The notes: a model not told the origin generated them from the letters alone. A stretch of 8,196 bases of DNA from Planctomycetes bacterium RBG_16_41_13 (GCA_001828295.1 MHYI01000179.1:5520-13715); one strand, 5' to 3'; positions 1 to 6,232 are shown, counted from the first letter of the stretch. Made by a program: numbers and translations.

Positions 1-58
1 TGTAAGTAGTAGATTTATAATTAGAAGAAGGAGAGTTGGGGCTAGAGGTAATTTGTAA
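1..58 (+). CDS. rplB: 50S ribosomal protein L2, C-terminal end (partial)
   Basis: Only the last 18 codons and the TAA stop are in the window, read in the frame starting at base 2. The peptide ends SSRFIIRRRRVGARGNL, which matches the basic tail of L2 (E. coli-like endings contain KFIVRRR). L2 binds 23S rRNA near the peptidyl transferase centre. Its position directly before rpsS is the standard S10-cluster order and supports the call. The gap to rpsS is 25 bases and carries the rpsS ribosome binding site. The rest of the gene lies upstream of the window. Confidence 0.85.
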   Translation, partial: VSSRFIIRRRRVGARGNL

Positions 59-73
59 ATTTTGAAAGATATT

Positions 74-78
74 AGGAG
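74..78 (+). promoter_or_regulatory. Ribosome binding site of rpsS
   Basis: AGGAG lies 5 bases before the ATG at 84 but only 2 bases before an in-frame TTG at 81. The spacing favours the ATG as the real start. Confidence 0.7.
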
Positions 79-83
79 ATTTG

Positions 84-350
84 ATGAGTCGCTCTATAAA
101 AAAAGGACCATATGTTGATAAGAAGTTGTTAGAAAAGGTAATGAAGCAAAAGGAATCGGGTGTGCATGAATCGTTACGTACCTGGGCAAGAAGCTGCACT
201 ATAATACCTGAATTTGTGTCACACACCTTTATGATTCACAATGGTAAAGTATTTAATAAGCTATTTGTTACCGATGATATGGTAGGACATAAGTTAGGTG
301 AGTTTTCTCTTACCAGAACTTTTCGGTCTCATGGTGGCAAAAAGAAATAG
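84..350 (+). CDS. rpsS: 30S ribosomal protein S19
   Basis: S19 sits in the head of the 30S subunit, partners S13 and contacts 16S rRNA near the A site. The product is 88 residues, close to the usual 90-92. Family signatures are SRSIKKGPYVD at the N-terminus, LRTWARSCTIIPEF in the middle, and FVTDDMVGHKLGEF followed by TRTFRSHGGKKK at the C-terminus. I start at the ATG at 84 because AGGAG at 74-78 is well placed for it; a TTG three bases earlier would add one residue. The basic C-terminal tail is slightly short. The wording around CTIIPEFVSHTFMIHNGK resembles planctomycete S19 proteins (from memory). A 73-base gap follows before rplV, the longest in the window. Confidence 0.97.
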   Translation: MSRSIKKGPYVDKKLLEKVMKQKESGVHESLRTWARSCTIIPEFVSHTFMIHNGKVFNKLFVTDDMVGHKLGEFSLTRTFRSHGGKKK

Positions 351-363
351 TAGGCAGTGCCTA
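351..363 (+). repeat. Short perfect inverted repeat just after rpsS
   Basis: TAGGCAGTGCCTA is a perfect palindrome around one central G and begins at the base after the rpsS stop codon. In RNA it could form a 5-bp stem with a 3-base loop. No T-run follows, so it does not look like an intrinsic terminator. It could be a weak RNA structure, a protein site or chance. Confidence 0.4.
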
Positions 364-371
364 AGCCAATG

Positions 372-400
372 TTGATATAAAGCTTTGCAAGAAATTAAAT
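372..400 (+). promoter_or_regulatory. Candidate internal sigma70-like promoter before rplV
   Basis: TTGATA at 372-377 (5 of 6 against TTGACA) is followed after exactly 17 bases by TTAAAT at 395-400 (4 of 6 against TATAAT). A transcript would start near base 407, just ahead of the rplV binding site. AT-rich DNA produces such matches by chance, and promoter rules in the likely host group are poorly known, so this is tentative. Confidence 0.22.
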
Positions 401-423
401 TTTGTATCGAAAGGTAGCGGTTG

Positions 424-765
424 ATGGATTACAGATCATGTCATAGGTATGCAAAAATCTCACCAAGAAAGGCACGTTATGTTATTGATCTTATTAGAGG
501 CAAATCAGTTAATGACGCTTTGAGAACATTGAGACTGACGCATAAGCGTGCCTCTTATATGATAGATAAAGTCATCAGGGCGGCGTTAGCTGCCGCAAAC
601 GAGAATGTCTCTGCGGATGTAGAAACGTTGTATGTTAAACATGCCTTAGTTGATGGTGGTCCAAGCAGGAAGTGGTTTCGTCCAAGGCCTCGGGGGATGT
701 CCTCGAGAATTTTAAAACGTACAAGTCATATTACAGTCGTTTTGGCTGAAAAGGCTAAAAGATAA
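424..765 (+). CDS. rplV: 50S ribosomal protein L22
   Basis: L22 is an early 23S rRNA-binding protein whose long beta-hairpin lines the nascent-peptide exit tunnel. The product is 113 residues, a normal length. Near the N-terminus it has AKISPRKARYVIDLIRGK, the classic L22 signature. The hairpin region spans about residues 78-98 (GGPSRKWFRPRPRG), followed by the conserved RTSHITVVL strand. The ATG at 424 is preceded by AAGG at 411-414 with a 9-base gap. An in-frame TTG at 421 has a 6-base gap and cannot be excluded; it would add one residue. A candidate promoter lies upstream, and rpsC follows after 17 bases. Confidence 0.97.
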   Translation: MDYRSCHRYAKISPRKARYVIDLIRGKSVNDALRTLRLTHKRASYMIDKVIRAALAAANENVSADVETLYVKHALVDGGPSRKWFRPRPRGMSSRILKRTSHITVVLAEKAKR

Positions 766-782
766 AAAGATAAGGAGAAGAA

Positions 783-1442
783 ATGGGACAGAAGGTTTGT
801 CCAATTGGTTTTCGGCTGGGAATAACACAAGGGTGGAAATCCGTCTGGTATGCAGACAAGAAATCTTTTGGATCTTTGCTTATTGAGGATTTCAAGATAC
901 GCAAGCTAATCAAAAAAAATTACAGTTTTGGCGGGATACCATTTGTTGAAATCGAGAGAACCCGGCAAGAGGCTAAGATAACTCTTCATACAGCGCGTCC
1001 TGGACTAATAATTGGCAGGAAGGGTGCGGAAGTCGATAAGCTTAAAGATGAAATACAAAAATATATTGGACGTGTTGTTGTTGTAAAGATAAAAGAAATA
1101 ACTAAACCCGAAACTTATGCGCAGCTAGTAAGCGAAAATGTGGCAGAGCAATTGGAAAGACGCGCTTCTTTTAGAAGGGCTATGAAAAAAGCGATGGAGG
1201 CATCACTTAATGCAGGTGTTAAAGGTATGAGGATTCAGGTTTCGGGAAGGCTAGGTGGCGCAGAGATTGCCAGGACAGAGAAGATTACTCACGGAAGTGT
1301 TCCGTTACACACCCTTCGTGCGGATATAGATTATGGTTTTGCTGAGGCTAAAACCACTTACGGTGTAATTGGCGTTAAGGTATGGTTATATAAAGGTCTT
1401 ACAAGTTCAAAGGGGGAGGATGCAAATGAGGTTAATGCCTAA
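783..1442 (+). CDS. rpsC: 30S ribosomal protein S3
   Basis: S3 binds 16S rRNA in the 30S head and forms part of the mRNA entry channel. The product is 219 residues, within the usual range. The N-terminus [13 protein letters not shown] is the family start, with Cys at position 6, a variable site. A type-2 KH domain follows, with its GRKG loop at residues 78-81 within [13 protein letters not shown]. The C-terminal domain has [32 protein letters not shown] and [12 protein letters not shown]. The ATG at 783 has AAGGAG at 772-777, 5 bases away. The last 17 bases overlap the start of rplP in another frame, and the rplP binding site lies inside the rpsC tail. The short acidic tail (GEDANEVNA) carries no known motif. 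Confidence 0.98.
   Translation: MGQKVCPIGFRLGITQGWKSVWYADKKSFGSLLIEDFKIRKLIKKNYSFGGIPFVEIERTRQEAKITLHTARPGLIIGRKGAEVDKLKDEIQKYIGRVVVVKIKEITKPETYAQLVSENVAEQLERRASFRRAMKKAMEASLNAGVKGMRIQVSGRLGGAEIARTEKITHGSVPLHTLRADIDYGFAEAKTTYGVIGVKVWLYKGLTSSKGEDANEVNA
1415..1419 (+). promoter_or_regulatory. Ribosome binding site of rplP inside rpsC
   Basis: GGAGG within the rpsC tail lies 6 bases before the ATG at 1426. It fixes the rplP start there rather than at an in-frame ATG at 1369, 1420 or 1435, and explains the 17-base overlap. Confidence 0.8.
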
Positions 1443-1845
1443 GAGGGTTAAGTTTAGGAAATCTCAACGTGGAAAAATTAAAGGAAATGCCACACGAGGA
1501 AACGCTGTATCTTTTGGAGAATTTGGCTTACAAACTTTGGAACCTGGGTGGATTACGGCTCAACAAATCGAAGCAGGAAGAATTTCTGCCGCACATAGTA
1601 TGTCAAAGGAAAGCAAGCTTACGATAAGGATATTTCCTCATAAGTCAGTGACGTCAACACCAATTGAAACTCGTATGGGTAAAGGTAAGGGTGAACCAGA
1701 GTTTTGGGTTGCTGTTGTGAGACCTGGAACAATTTTGTATGAGATAGGTGGTATAAATGAAGAAGGGGCTCGTGAAACTTTTTGTAGAATAGCGCATAAA
1801 ATGCCTGTAAAAGTAAGGCTTGTGCGAAGGAGACGTACGTTTTGA
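1426..1845 (+). CDS. rplP: 50S ribosomal protein L16
   Basis: L16 organises the A-site tRNA region of the 50S subunit and is a late assembly protein. The product from the ATG at 1426 is 139 residues, a normal length. It starts [12 protein letters not shown], matching the family start MLxPKRxKFRK. Further signatures are [29 protein letters not shown], and RMGKGKG at residues 83-89. The Arg in that motif corresponds to E. coli L16 Arg81, which an oxygenase hydroxylates there; whether that occurs in this host cannot be seen. An in-frame ATG at 1369 would add 19 residues that do not resemble L16 and lie within rpsC. The TGA stop overlaps the rpmC TTG start by 4 bases. Confidence 0.97.
   Translation: MRLMPKRVKFRKSQRGKIKGNATRGNAVSFGEFGLQTLEPGWITAQQIEAGRISAAHSMSKESKLTIRIFPHKSVTSTPIETRMGKGKGEPEFWVAVVRPGTILYEIGGINEEGARETFCRIAHKMPVKVRLVRRRRTF
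1827..1832 (+). promoter_or_regulatory. Ribosome binding site of rpmC inside rplP
   Basis: AAGGAG in the last codons of rplP lies 9 bases before the TTG at 1842. It supports this rare start, as no ATG is nearby in the L29 frame. Confidence 0.7.
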
Positions 1846-2060
1846 AAATTACTGAGATAAGAGTTAAATCGCATCAGGAAATTGCAGAAGAAGCAGAATC
1901 AACAAGAAGAGAGCTTTTGAATCTCAAATTTCAATGGCAATCGGGGGAAACTGGTAATACTTCCCAGAGAAAATTTATCAAAAAGAAAATTGCCCGATTA
2001 AAAACTGTGTTGCGAGAAATTGATTTGGGAATTAATAAAAATCTAGTTTCAGGAGGGTAG
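1842..2060 (+). CDS. rpmC: 50S ribosomal protein L29
   Basis: L29 is a small helical protein near the exit tunnel, where it helps form the docking area for factors such as signal recognition particle and trigger factor. The product is 72 residues, within the usual 60-75. Typical features are the opening MKITEIR, the LLNLKFQWQSGETGNTSQ segment matching the family's LxxLRFQxAxGQLxNxxxL pattern, and the helical IKKKIARLKTVLRE. It starts with TTG, overlapping the rplP stop as TTGA, with AAGGAG 9 bases upstream. The stretch after position 60 (GINKNLVSGG) is probably unstructured; its codons also supply the AGGAGG used by rpsQ, 8 bases downstream of the stop. Confidence 0.95.
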   Translation: MKITEIRVKSHQEIAEEAESTRRELLNLKFQWQSGETGNTSQRKFIKKKIARLKTVLREIDLGINKNLVSGG

Positions 2061-2068
2061 TTATAAAA

Positions 2069-2341
2069 ATGCAAACCGTAACTGAAAAAAGAGGTAGGCG
2101 GAGAAAGTATATTGGGAATGTCATAAAGACAAAAATGAACAAGACGATAACTGTTGAAATAATGCGCCTTGTAAAGCATCCCAAGTATGGAAAATACATA
2201 AAAAAATCTACTGTTTACAAAGCTCATGATGAAGAAAAAAGTGCAAAAGTCGGGGACAAGGTAGAGATAGCTGAATGTCGACCCATTAGTAAAACAAAAT
2301 TTACAAGATTTATTCGTATTGTTGAGAAGGCAAAAGATTGA
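2069..2341 (+). CDS. rpsQ: 30S ribosomal protein S17
   Basis: S17 is an OB-fold protein that binds the 5' domain of 16S rRNA early in assembly. The product is 90 residues, slightly longer than E. coli S17 (84) because of a basic N-terminus (KRGRRRKYIG). Family signatures are VIKTKMNKTITVEI, KHPKYGKYIKKS at 36-47, HDEE at 53-56, and IAECRPISKTK at 67-77. The binding site AGGAGG at 2051-2056 lies inside the end of rpmC, 12 bases from the ATG, which is on the long side. In E. coli this gene ends the S10 operon; here rplN follows after only 22 bases. Confidence 0.97.
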   Translation: MQTVTEKRGRRRKYIGNVIKTKMNKTITVEIMRLVKHPKYGKYIKKSTVYKAHDEEKSAKVGDKVEIAECRPISKTKFTRFIRIVEKAKD

Positions 2342-2363
2342 TCATTAGCTGGGGTGTGTTGAG

Positions 2364-2732
2364 ATGATAATGGAACAAACTAGTTTAGACGTCGCGGACA
2401 ACAGCGGGGCGAAAAAGGCAAAATGCATAAAAGTACTCGGTGGTTCTCGGCGGAAATATGCAACGGTAGGCGATGTAATCGTAGTAGCTGTAAAAAAATC
2501 TATTCATGGTGGGGTGGTTAAAAAAGGCGACGTTTGCAAAGGCGTTATCGTTAGAACGCGTAATAATGTACGCCGTGAAGATGGTTCCTATTTGAAATTT
2601 GATAAGAACGCAATTGTTATAATCGACAATGATGGTAATCCAAGAGGGACTAGAATATTTGGTGCAGTGGCAAGAGAATTAAGGCAAAAAAACTTTATGA
2701 AAATAATTTCTTTAGCTGCAGAAGTAGTTTAA
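2364..2732 (+). CDS. rplN: 50S ribosomal protein L14
   Basis: L14 lies at the subunit interface, contacting 23S rRNA and forming intersubunit bridges; it is also the docking site of the silencing factor RsfS. The product is 122 residues, exactly the family length. The start [16 protein letters not shown] corresponds to the conserved MIQxxTxLxVADNSGA. Other signatures are [39 protein letters not shown], and [10 protein letters not shown] near the end. I start at 2364 rather than the ATG six bases on because the family keeps the two extra residues. The binding site is weak: GGGGTG at 2351-2356, 7 bases upstream. A 42-base gap to rplX follows. Confidence 0.98.
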   Translation: MIMEQTSLDVADNSGAKKAKCIKVLGGSRRKYATVGDVIVVAVKKSIHGGVVKKGDVCKGVIVRTRNNVRREDGSYLKFDKNAIVIIDNDGNPRGTRIFGAVARELRQKNFMKIISLAAEVV

Positions 2733-2774
2733 TTAGTTGAGAATGAGGTTTTAGAGAAGGAAAGCAGTGTTTAT

Positions 2775-3110
2775 ATGCATATTCGCAAGAATGATTTAGT
2801 GGCAGTAGTTGCTGGAAATGAGGCGGGAAAAACGGGGAAAATCATGAAGGTAATACCTGGAAAAAATCGTGTGGTAATAAAAGGGGTAAAGGTAATATAT
2901 AAGCATGTTAAACCCAGTCAGAAAAATCCCCAAGGCGGCAGGATTCAGAAAGAGACTTCGATATCCGCCGCAAATGTTTTGCCAGTTTGCCAGAATAGAA
3001 GTTGCAAGAAGAATGGATTAGGGGTAAGAATAAAAAAGAAGGTTTTGGAAAATGGCGCTAAATTGCGTACGTGTGTTTATTGTGGTGTAGAAATATCATC
3101 AGATGAATGA
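2775..3110 (+). CDS. rplX: 50S ribosomal protein L24 with cysteine-bearing C-terminal extension
   Basis: L24 starts 50S assembly by binding the 5' end of 23S rRNA and sits by the exit tunnel. The product is 111 residues. The N-terminal KOW domain is clear: IRKNDLVAVVAGNEAGKTGKIMKVIPGKNRVVIKGV (about residues 3-38), then KHVKPSQKNPQGG. The C-terminal part has four cysteines at 72, 77, 100 and 103, laid out C-x4-C then C-x2-C, which could bind zinc. Many bacterial L24 proteins have C-x2-C in the first pair, so this spacing is unusual. The ATG at 2775 has AAGGA at 2757-2761, a long 13-base gap; no better in-frame start is visible. rplE begins 16 bases after the stop. Confidence 0.96.
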   Translation: MHIRKNDLVAVVAGNEAGKTGKIMKVIPGKNRVVIKGVKVIYKHVKPSQKNPQGGRIQKETSISAANVLPVCQNRSCKKNGLGVRIKKKVLENGAKLRTCVYCGVEISSDE

Positions 3111-3126
3111 TAGTTTGGGATTAATT

Positions 3127-3669
3127 ATGGTAAGGTTATTAAAAAAATATAAAGAAGAAACCGTTCCTTATTTAATAGAGAAGTTTTCATTAAGAAACAA
3201 GTATTCAGTACCCAAAATACAAAAAGTAGTAATCAATATGGGTGTTGGAAAGGCAATTGACAATAAGAATTTTCTTGAAGAAGCTATAGGGCATCTGACA
3301 ACAATAAGTGGACAAAAGCCGGCTGTTACTGTCGCAAGAAAATCAGTTGCTGGTTTTAAATTAAGAGAAGGCCAGGCGATTGGTTGTAAAGTTACCCTGC
3401 GTGGGAAAAGAATGTTTGAATTTATTGATCGTTTTATCAGCATCGTTTTACCGCGAATAAAAGATTTTCGTGGAATATCTGTGAAATCTTTTGATGGAAG
3501 AGGAAATTATACATTAGGTCTCACAGAACAGACAGTTTTTCCTGAAGTGAATATTGACAAAATTACAACTATACAGGGTATGGATGTTACATTCGTTATT
3601 AGTGGTAAGTCAGATGAATATTCTCATGAATTGCTAAAGTCATTGGGAATGCCTTTTAGGTCTGAATAA
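3127..3669 (+). CDS. rplE: 50S ribosomal protein L5
   Basis: L5 binds 5S rRNA with L18 in the central protuberance and contacts P-site tRNA and the 30S head. From the ATG at 3127 the product is 180 residues, matching the usual 179-180. It begins MVRLLKKYKEETVPYL, the typical L5 opening, followed by PKIQKVVINMGVG, TTISGQKPAVTVARKSVAGFKLREG, GCKVTLRG, RIKDFRGI and NYTLGLTEQTVFPE. An in-frame ATG at 3103 would add 8 residues and overlap rplX, but has no binding site and no family support. GGGA at 3117-3120 lies 6 bases before 3127 and is only a modest site. The rpsZ binding site overlaps the stop. Confidence 0.96.
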   Translation: MVRLLKKYKEETVPYLIEKFSLRNKYSVPKIQKVVINMGVGKAIDNKNFLEEAIGHLTTISGQKPAVTVARKSVAGFKLREGQAIGCKVTLRGKRMFEFIDRFISIVLPRIKDFRGISVKSFDGRGNYTLGLTEQTVFPEVNIDKITTIQGMDVTFVISGKSDEYSHELLKSLGMPFRSE

Positions 3670-3679
3670 GGAGTTTTAA

Positions 3680-3865
3680 ATGGCAAGGAAGTGTTTGATA
3701 GAAAAAGCGAATAGGGATCCTAAATATAAAACTAGAAAATATAATAGGTGTAAATTATGCGGGAGAAGACGAGCCTATTATCGTAAGTTTCAGATATGCA
3801 GGATATGTTTCAGGATGCTATCGTTAAAAGGTGAGATACCTGGGGTTAAAAAAGCAAGTTGGTAA
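3680..3865 (+). CDS. rpsZ: 30S ribosomal protein S14, zinc-binding short type
   Basis: S14 sits in the 30S head, contacting 16S rRNA, S3 and S10. The product is 61 residues, the standard size of the zinc (C+) type, against about 100 for the zinc-free type (rpsN in E. coli). Four zinc ligands are in place: Cys24 and Cys27 (RCKLCGR) and Cys40 and Cys43 (ICRICFR). The start MARKCLIEK and the end [11 protein letters not shown] are family hallmarks. AAGGAG at 3668-3673 overlaps the rplE stop and lies 6 bases before the ATG. No second S14 gene is in this window; whether a zinc-free paralogue exists elsewhere, as in zinc-regulated systems, cannot be seen. Also commonly named rpsN. Confidence 0.98.
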   Translation: MARKCLIEKANRDPKYKTRKYNRCKLCGRRRAYYRKFQICRICFRMLSLKGEIPGVKKASW

Positions 3866-3898
3866 AATTAAAATTGATTTATTGAAAAGGGATAAAAT

Positions 3899-4297
3899 AT
3901 GTGCATGACAGATCCAATTTCAGACATGCTTACACGAATAAGAAATGCTAATATGATTCGTAGAGATAGCGTTGATATTCCTGCTTCTAAAATTAAGCAG
4001 GCGATATTAAAGATTATGAAAAATGAGGGTTATATTGAAGAATATAAAGAAATTCCTGATAATAAACAAGGGATCATCAGGGTTTATTTAAAATATGGAG
4101 CGTTGAAGCAGAAGGTTATTAACACGCTCGTAAGAGAGAGTAAGTCAAGCAGAAGGGTTTACAAAAGTGCCAATGATGTAGGAAAGGTTTGCGGAGGTTT
4201 CGGGTCTGCGATATATTCAACATCAAAAGGGATATTGTGCGACAAGGAGTGTCGAAGGTTAAAAGTTGGCGGTGAACTTATTTGTACAGTGTCCTAA
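3899..4297 (+). CDS. rpsH: 30S ribosomal protein S8
   Basis: S8 binds the central domain of 16S rRNA (helix 21) and is essential to 30S assembly; in E. coli it also represses translation of the spc operon. The product is 132 residues, normal for the family. It opens MCMTDPISDMLTRIRNA, matching the family's MSMxDPIADMLTRIRNA, so I keep the first ATG. The C-terminal RNA-binding part has STSKGILCDKECRRLKVGGELIC from residue 107, cut by cysteines where many homologues have T/S and A. AAGG at 3887-3890 lies 8 bases upstream. It ends with tandem stops (TAATAG). I saw no clear copy of an S8-binding stem in the rplX-rplE region, the E. coli control site. Confidence 0.97.
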   Translation: MCMTDPISDMLTRIRNANMIRRDSVDIPASKIKQAILKIMKNEGYIEEYKEIPDNKQGIIRVYLKYGALKQKVINTLVRESKSSRRVYKSANDVGKVCGGFGSAIYSTSKGILCDKECRRLKVGGELICTVS

Positions 4298-4323
4298 TAG
4301 GTTTTTTTATTTAAGGGGTTAGG

Positions 4324-4884
4324 ATGTCAAGAATAGGGAAGCAACCTGTTAAGGTTCCGAGTGATGTAAAAGTAGCAATAAATAATAAAGCTATTGAGAT
4401 AAAAGGGCCTAAGGGTACCTTAAATTTAAATGTTCATCCGAGCATTGATGTTGAATACGCACTGGGTAGTCAACAGATTATTGTGAAAAGAAGCTCGAAT
4501 GAAAAGCGATTTAAAGCATTGCACGGTTTAACTAGGGCATTGCTCGCAAATATGATGATAGGTATTGTGCGTGGGTTTTCTAAAGATATTGAGATTGTGG
4601 GATTAGGATATAATGCTAAAATACAAGGCAGTGCGCTAATTTTATCGTTGGGTTTTTCTCATCCTGTACATATGGAGATACCAAAAGATATTAAAGTTGA
4701 GGTTAAAAATCCAACAAACCCCGCTAAATTAACGATTTCTGGTACTGACAAACAATTGGTAGGTCAGTTTTCTGCAATGATAAAAGCTAAAAAGCCTTCT
4801 GAGCCTTATAAGGGCATGGGTGTGAAGTATGCCGGAGAAGTTATAAGAAGAAAAGCTGGTAAGGCTATGTCTTCCGGTGGGTAA
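4324..4884 (+). CDS. rplF: 50S ribosomal protein L6
   Basis: L6 binds 23S rRNA near the sarcin-ricin loop and the GTPase-associated centre. The product is 186 residues, slightly longer than the usual 175-180. It has the family's two similar domains. The N-terminal one opens MSRIGKQPVKVPSDVKV with IEIKGPKGTL. The C-terminal one has VGLGYNA at about 92-98, LILSLGFSHPV, and ISGTDKQLVGQFSA. EPYKGMGVKYAGEVIRRKAGKA begins at residue 160 and is the diagnostic tail. A few extra residues (MSSGG) follow it. AAGGGG at 4313-4318 lies 5 bases before the ATG. The T-run in the preceding spacer has no stem, so it is not a terminator. Confidence 0.97.
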   Translation: MSRIGKQPVKVPSDVKVAINNKAIEIKGPKGTLNLNVHPSIDVEYALGSQQIIVKRSSNEKRFKALHGLTRALLANMMIGIVRGFSKDIEIVGLGYNAKIQGSALILSLGFSHPVHMEIPKDIKVEVKNPTNPAKLTISGTDKQLVGQFSAMIKAKKPSEPYKGMGVKYAGEVIRRKAGKAMSSGG

Positions 4885-4907
4885 TATTTTGGTTAAGGGT
4901 ATAGATT

Positions 4908-5276
4908 ATGGATCCAATTAAAGAAAAAAGAAGAAAAAGAGCTAGACGACATAAAAGAATTAGAAAGAAAGTGATAGGCAGTTGCGAAAGACCACGTTTA
5001 AGTGTTTATCGAAGTCTGAAGAATATTTATTGTCAGATTATTGATGATAATGAGGGGAAGACACTAGTTGCAATTTCTACTTTAACGCCAGATGTTAGAG
5101 CAAGTATCGGATATGGTGGCAACATAAAGGCTGCAGAGATTGTTGGTGAAAAATTGGCGGAAGAGGCTATAAAAAAAGGTATTACAAAAGTAGTTTTCGA
5201 TAAAGGTGGATATGCTTATCATGGAAGGATTAAAGCTTTGGCAGAAAGTGCCAGAAAGAATAGTTTAAATTTTTAA
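4908..5276 (+). CDS. rplR: 50S ribosomal protein L18
   Basis: L18 carries 5S rRNA, with L5, into the central protuberance of the 50S subunit. The product is 122 residues, a normal length. The N-terminus is highly basic ([18 protein letters not shown]), as expected for RNA binding. It is followed by [21 protein letters not shown], the core signature, and then [22 protein letters not shown] to the end. The ATG at 4908 has AAGGG at 4895-4899, 8 bases upstream. The 23-base gap from rplF and 30-base gap to rpsE are typical of the operon. Nothing is odd in the coding sequence. Confidence 0.97.
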   Translation: MDPIKEKRRKRARRHKRIRKKVIGSCERPRLSVYRSLKNIYCQIIDDNEGKTLVAISTLTPDVRASIGYGGNIKAAEIVGEKLAEEAIKKGITKVVFDKGGYAYHGRIKALAESARKNSLNF

Positions 5277-5294
5277 TTATTTGATAAGTCGAAC

Positions 5295-5300
5295 AAGGAG
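5295..5300 (+). promoter_or_regulatory. Ribosome binding site of rpsE
   Basis: AAGGAG lies 6 bases before the TTG at 5307. It decides for a TTG start; the first in-frame ATG lies about 28 codons in, inside the conserved domain. Confidence 0.75.
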
Positions 5301-5306
5301 ATACAG

Positions 5307-5792
5307 TTGGCGCAACCAGAACAACCGATTAATCTAGAAGAAACAGTTGTAAAAATTAACCGATGTACGACTGTAACCAAGGGTGGAAAGTCGATGAGCT
5401 TTAGTTCTCTTGTTGTTGTTGGAAATAAGGCAGGGAGTGTCGGTATCGGCTTTGGAAAAGCGCGTGAGGTACCAAATGCGGTAAATAAGGCCGTCAAGGA
5501 AGCGAAAAAACAGCTATTTAAAATAAATTTAAAGGGCGACACGATACCACACGAGATAATGGGACGTTACAAGGCTGCCAGAGTATTCATGAAACCCGCT
5601 TCACCAGGTACAGGTATTAAAGCTGGTGCGCCTGCAAGGGCAGTTTTGGAATATGTTGGGGTCAGAAATATCTTGACTAAATGTTATGGCAAAAGGAATC
5701 CACTTAATGTTGTTAAGGCGACATTAAACGGTTTGAGAGCCCTAAAAACAAAAGAAGAAGTTGAAGAATTACGGGGAGTAAGGATAGAATGA
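5307..5792 (+). CDS. rpsE: 30S ribosomal protein S5
   Basis: S5 shapes the mRNA entry channel and decoding fidelity on the 30S subunit. The product is 161 residues, close to the usual 160-170. The N-terminal double-stranded-RNA-binding-like domain has VVKINRCTTVTKGGKSMSFS (about 14-33), then LVVVGNKAGSVGIGFGKAREVP. The C-terminal domain has KPASPGTGIKAGAPARAVLEYVGV and the GKRNPLNVVKATLNGLRAL tail. The start codon is TTG, with a strong binding site 6 bases away. The INRCTTVTKGG wording resembles PVC-group S5 proteins, from memory. The stop overlaps the rplO ATG as ATGA, leaving no room for rpmD, which follows rpsE in many bacteria. Confidence 0.97.
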   Translation: MAQPEQPINLEETVVKINRCTTVTKGGKSMSFSSLVVVGNKAGSVGIGFGKAREVPNAVNKAVKEAKKQLFKINLKGDTIPHEIMGRYKAARVFMKPASPGTGIKAGAPARAVLEYVGVRNILTKCYGKRNPLNVVKATLNGLRALKTKEEVEELRGVRIE

Positions 5793-6232
5793 ATCTTTTT
5801 GATTTAAATGCGGTACCAATAAAGAGGAAACGTAAGAAAAGGGTAGGGCGAGGAATTGGTTCTGGTTGGGGAAAAACTGCAGGTCGCGGAGCAAAAGGAG
5901 CTTCTTCGAGATCTGGCTTCAGCATGAAAAAATTGTTTGAGGGTGGACAAACACCTCTTTTCCGCCGATTACCAAAACGTGGATTCAACAACATATTTAA
6001 AAAAGAATATAACATTGTAAATTTAAAGGACATTGCACATTTTGGCAGTGGTGATATAGTAACGATTGCTATACTGAAGGAATCTGGGATAATTAAAAAA
6101 ATAGGTGCAGGAGTAAAGGTGTTGGGAGAGGGCGAGTTGAAAAATTCAATTACGGTTGAAGCGCACAAATTTAGTAAAGTCGCAATGGAAAAAATTAAAG
6201 CAGCAGGCGGAGAGGCTAAAATAATTTCATGA
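5789..6232 (+). CDS. rplO: 50S ribosomal protein L15
   Basis: L15 is a late-assembling 50S protein that binds 23S rRNA through a basic glycine-rich N-terminus. The product is 147 residues, as usual. The N-terminal segment RKKRVGRGIGSGWGKTAGRG (about 15-34) is the family signature, followed by GFSMKKLFEGGQTPLFRRLPKRGF. The folded C-terminal domain includes VKVLGEGELKNSITVEAHKFSKVAMEKIKAAGG. The ATG overlaps the rpsE TGA by 4 bases; AAGGA at 5780-5784 or GGGGAG at 5773-5778 could serve as binding site. The rplO stop in turn overlaps the secY start as ATGA, so translation is probably coupled on both sides. Confidence 0.97.
   Translation: MNLFDLNAVPIKRKRKKRVGRGIGSGWGKTAGRGAKGASSRSGFSMKKLFEGGQTPLFRRLPKRGFNNIFKKEYNIVNLKDIAHFGSGDIVTIAILKESGIIKKIGAGVKVLGEGELKNSITVEAHKFSKVAMEKIKAAGGEAKIIS

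Noticed and set aside
1638..1874. Minus-strand open frame of 78 codons opposite rplP
   Set aside because: It lies opposite a clear L16 gene, resembles no family and has no binding site. It is a shadow of the coding strand.
1931..2227. Minus-strand open frame of 98 codons opposite rpmC and rpsQ
   Set aside because: It covers two certain ribosomal genes on the other strand and its peptide has only low-complexity F/Y/S-rich content typical of reversed AT-rich coding DNA.
3103..3126. Upstream ATG at 3103 as the rplE start
   Set aside because: It has no binding site, overlaps rplX, and adds 8 residues not seen in L5 proteins. The ATG at 3127 gives the family length and N-terminus.
3060..3130. 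S8-binding RNA mimic at the rplX-rplE junction, as in E. coli spc control
   Set aside because: I looked for a stem resembling 16S helix 21 around the rplE start and could not see one by eye. A structure-aware search would be needed to exclude it fully.
3874..3898. TTGATT ... TAAAAT promoter-like pair before rpsH
   Set aside because: The boxes are only 13 bases apart, too close for a sigma70-type promoter, and a transcript would begin after the rpsH start codon.
4298..4323. T-run between rpsH and rplF as a possible terminator
   Set aside because: No stem precedes the T-run and the operon continues at once with rplF.
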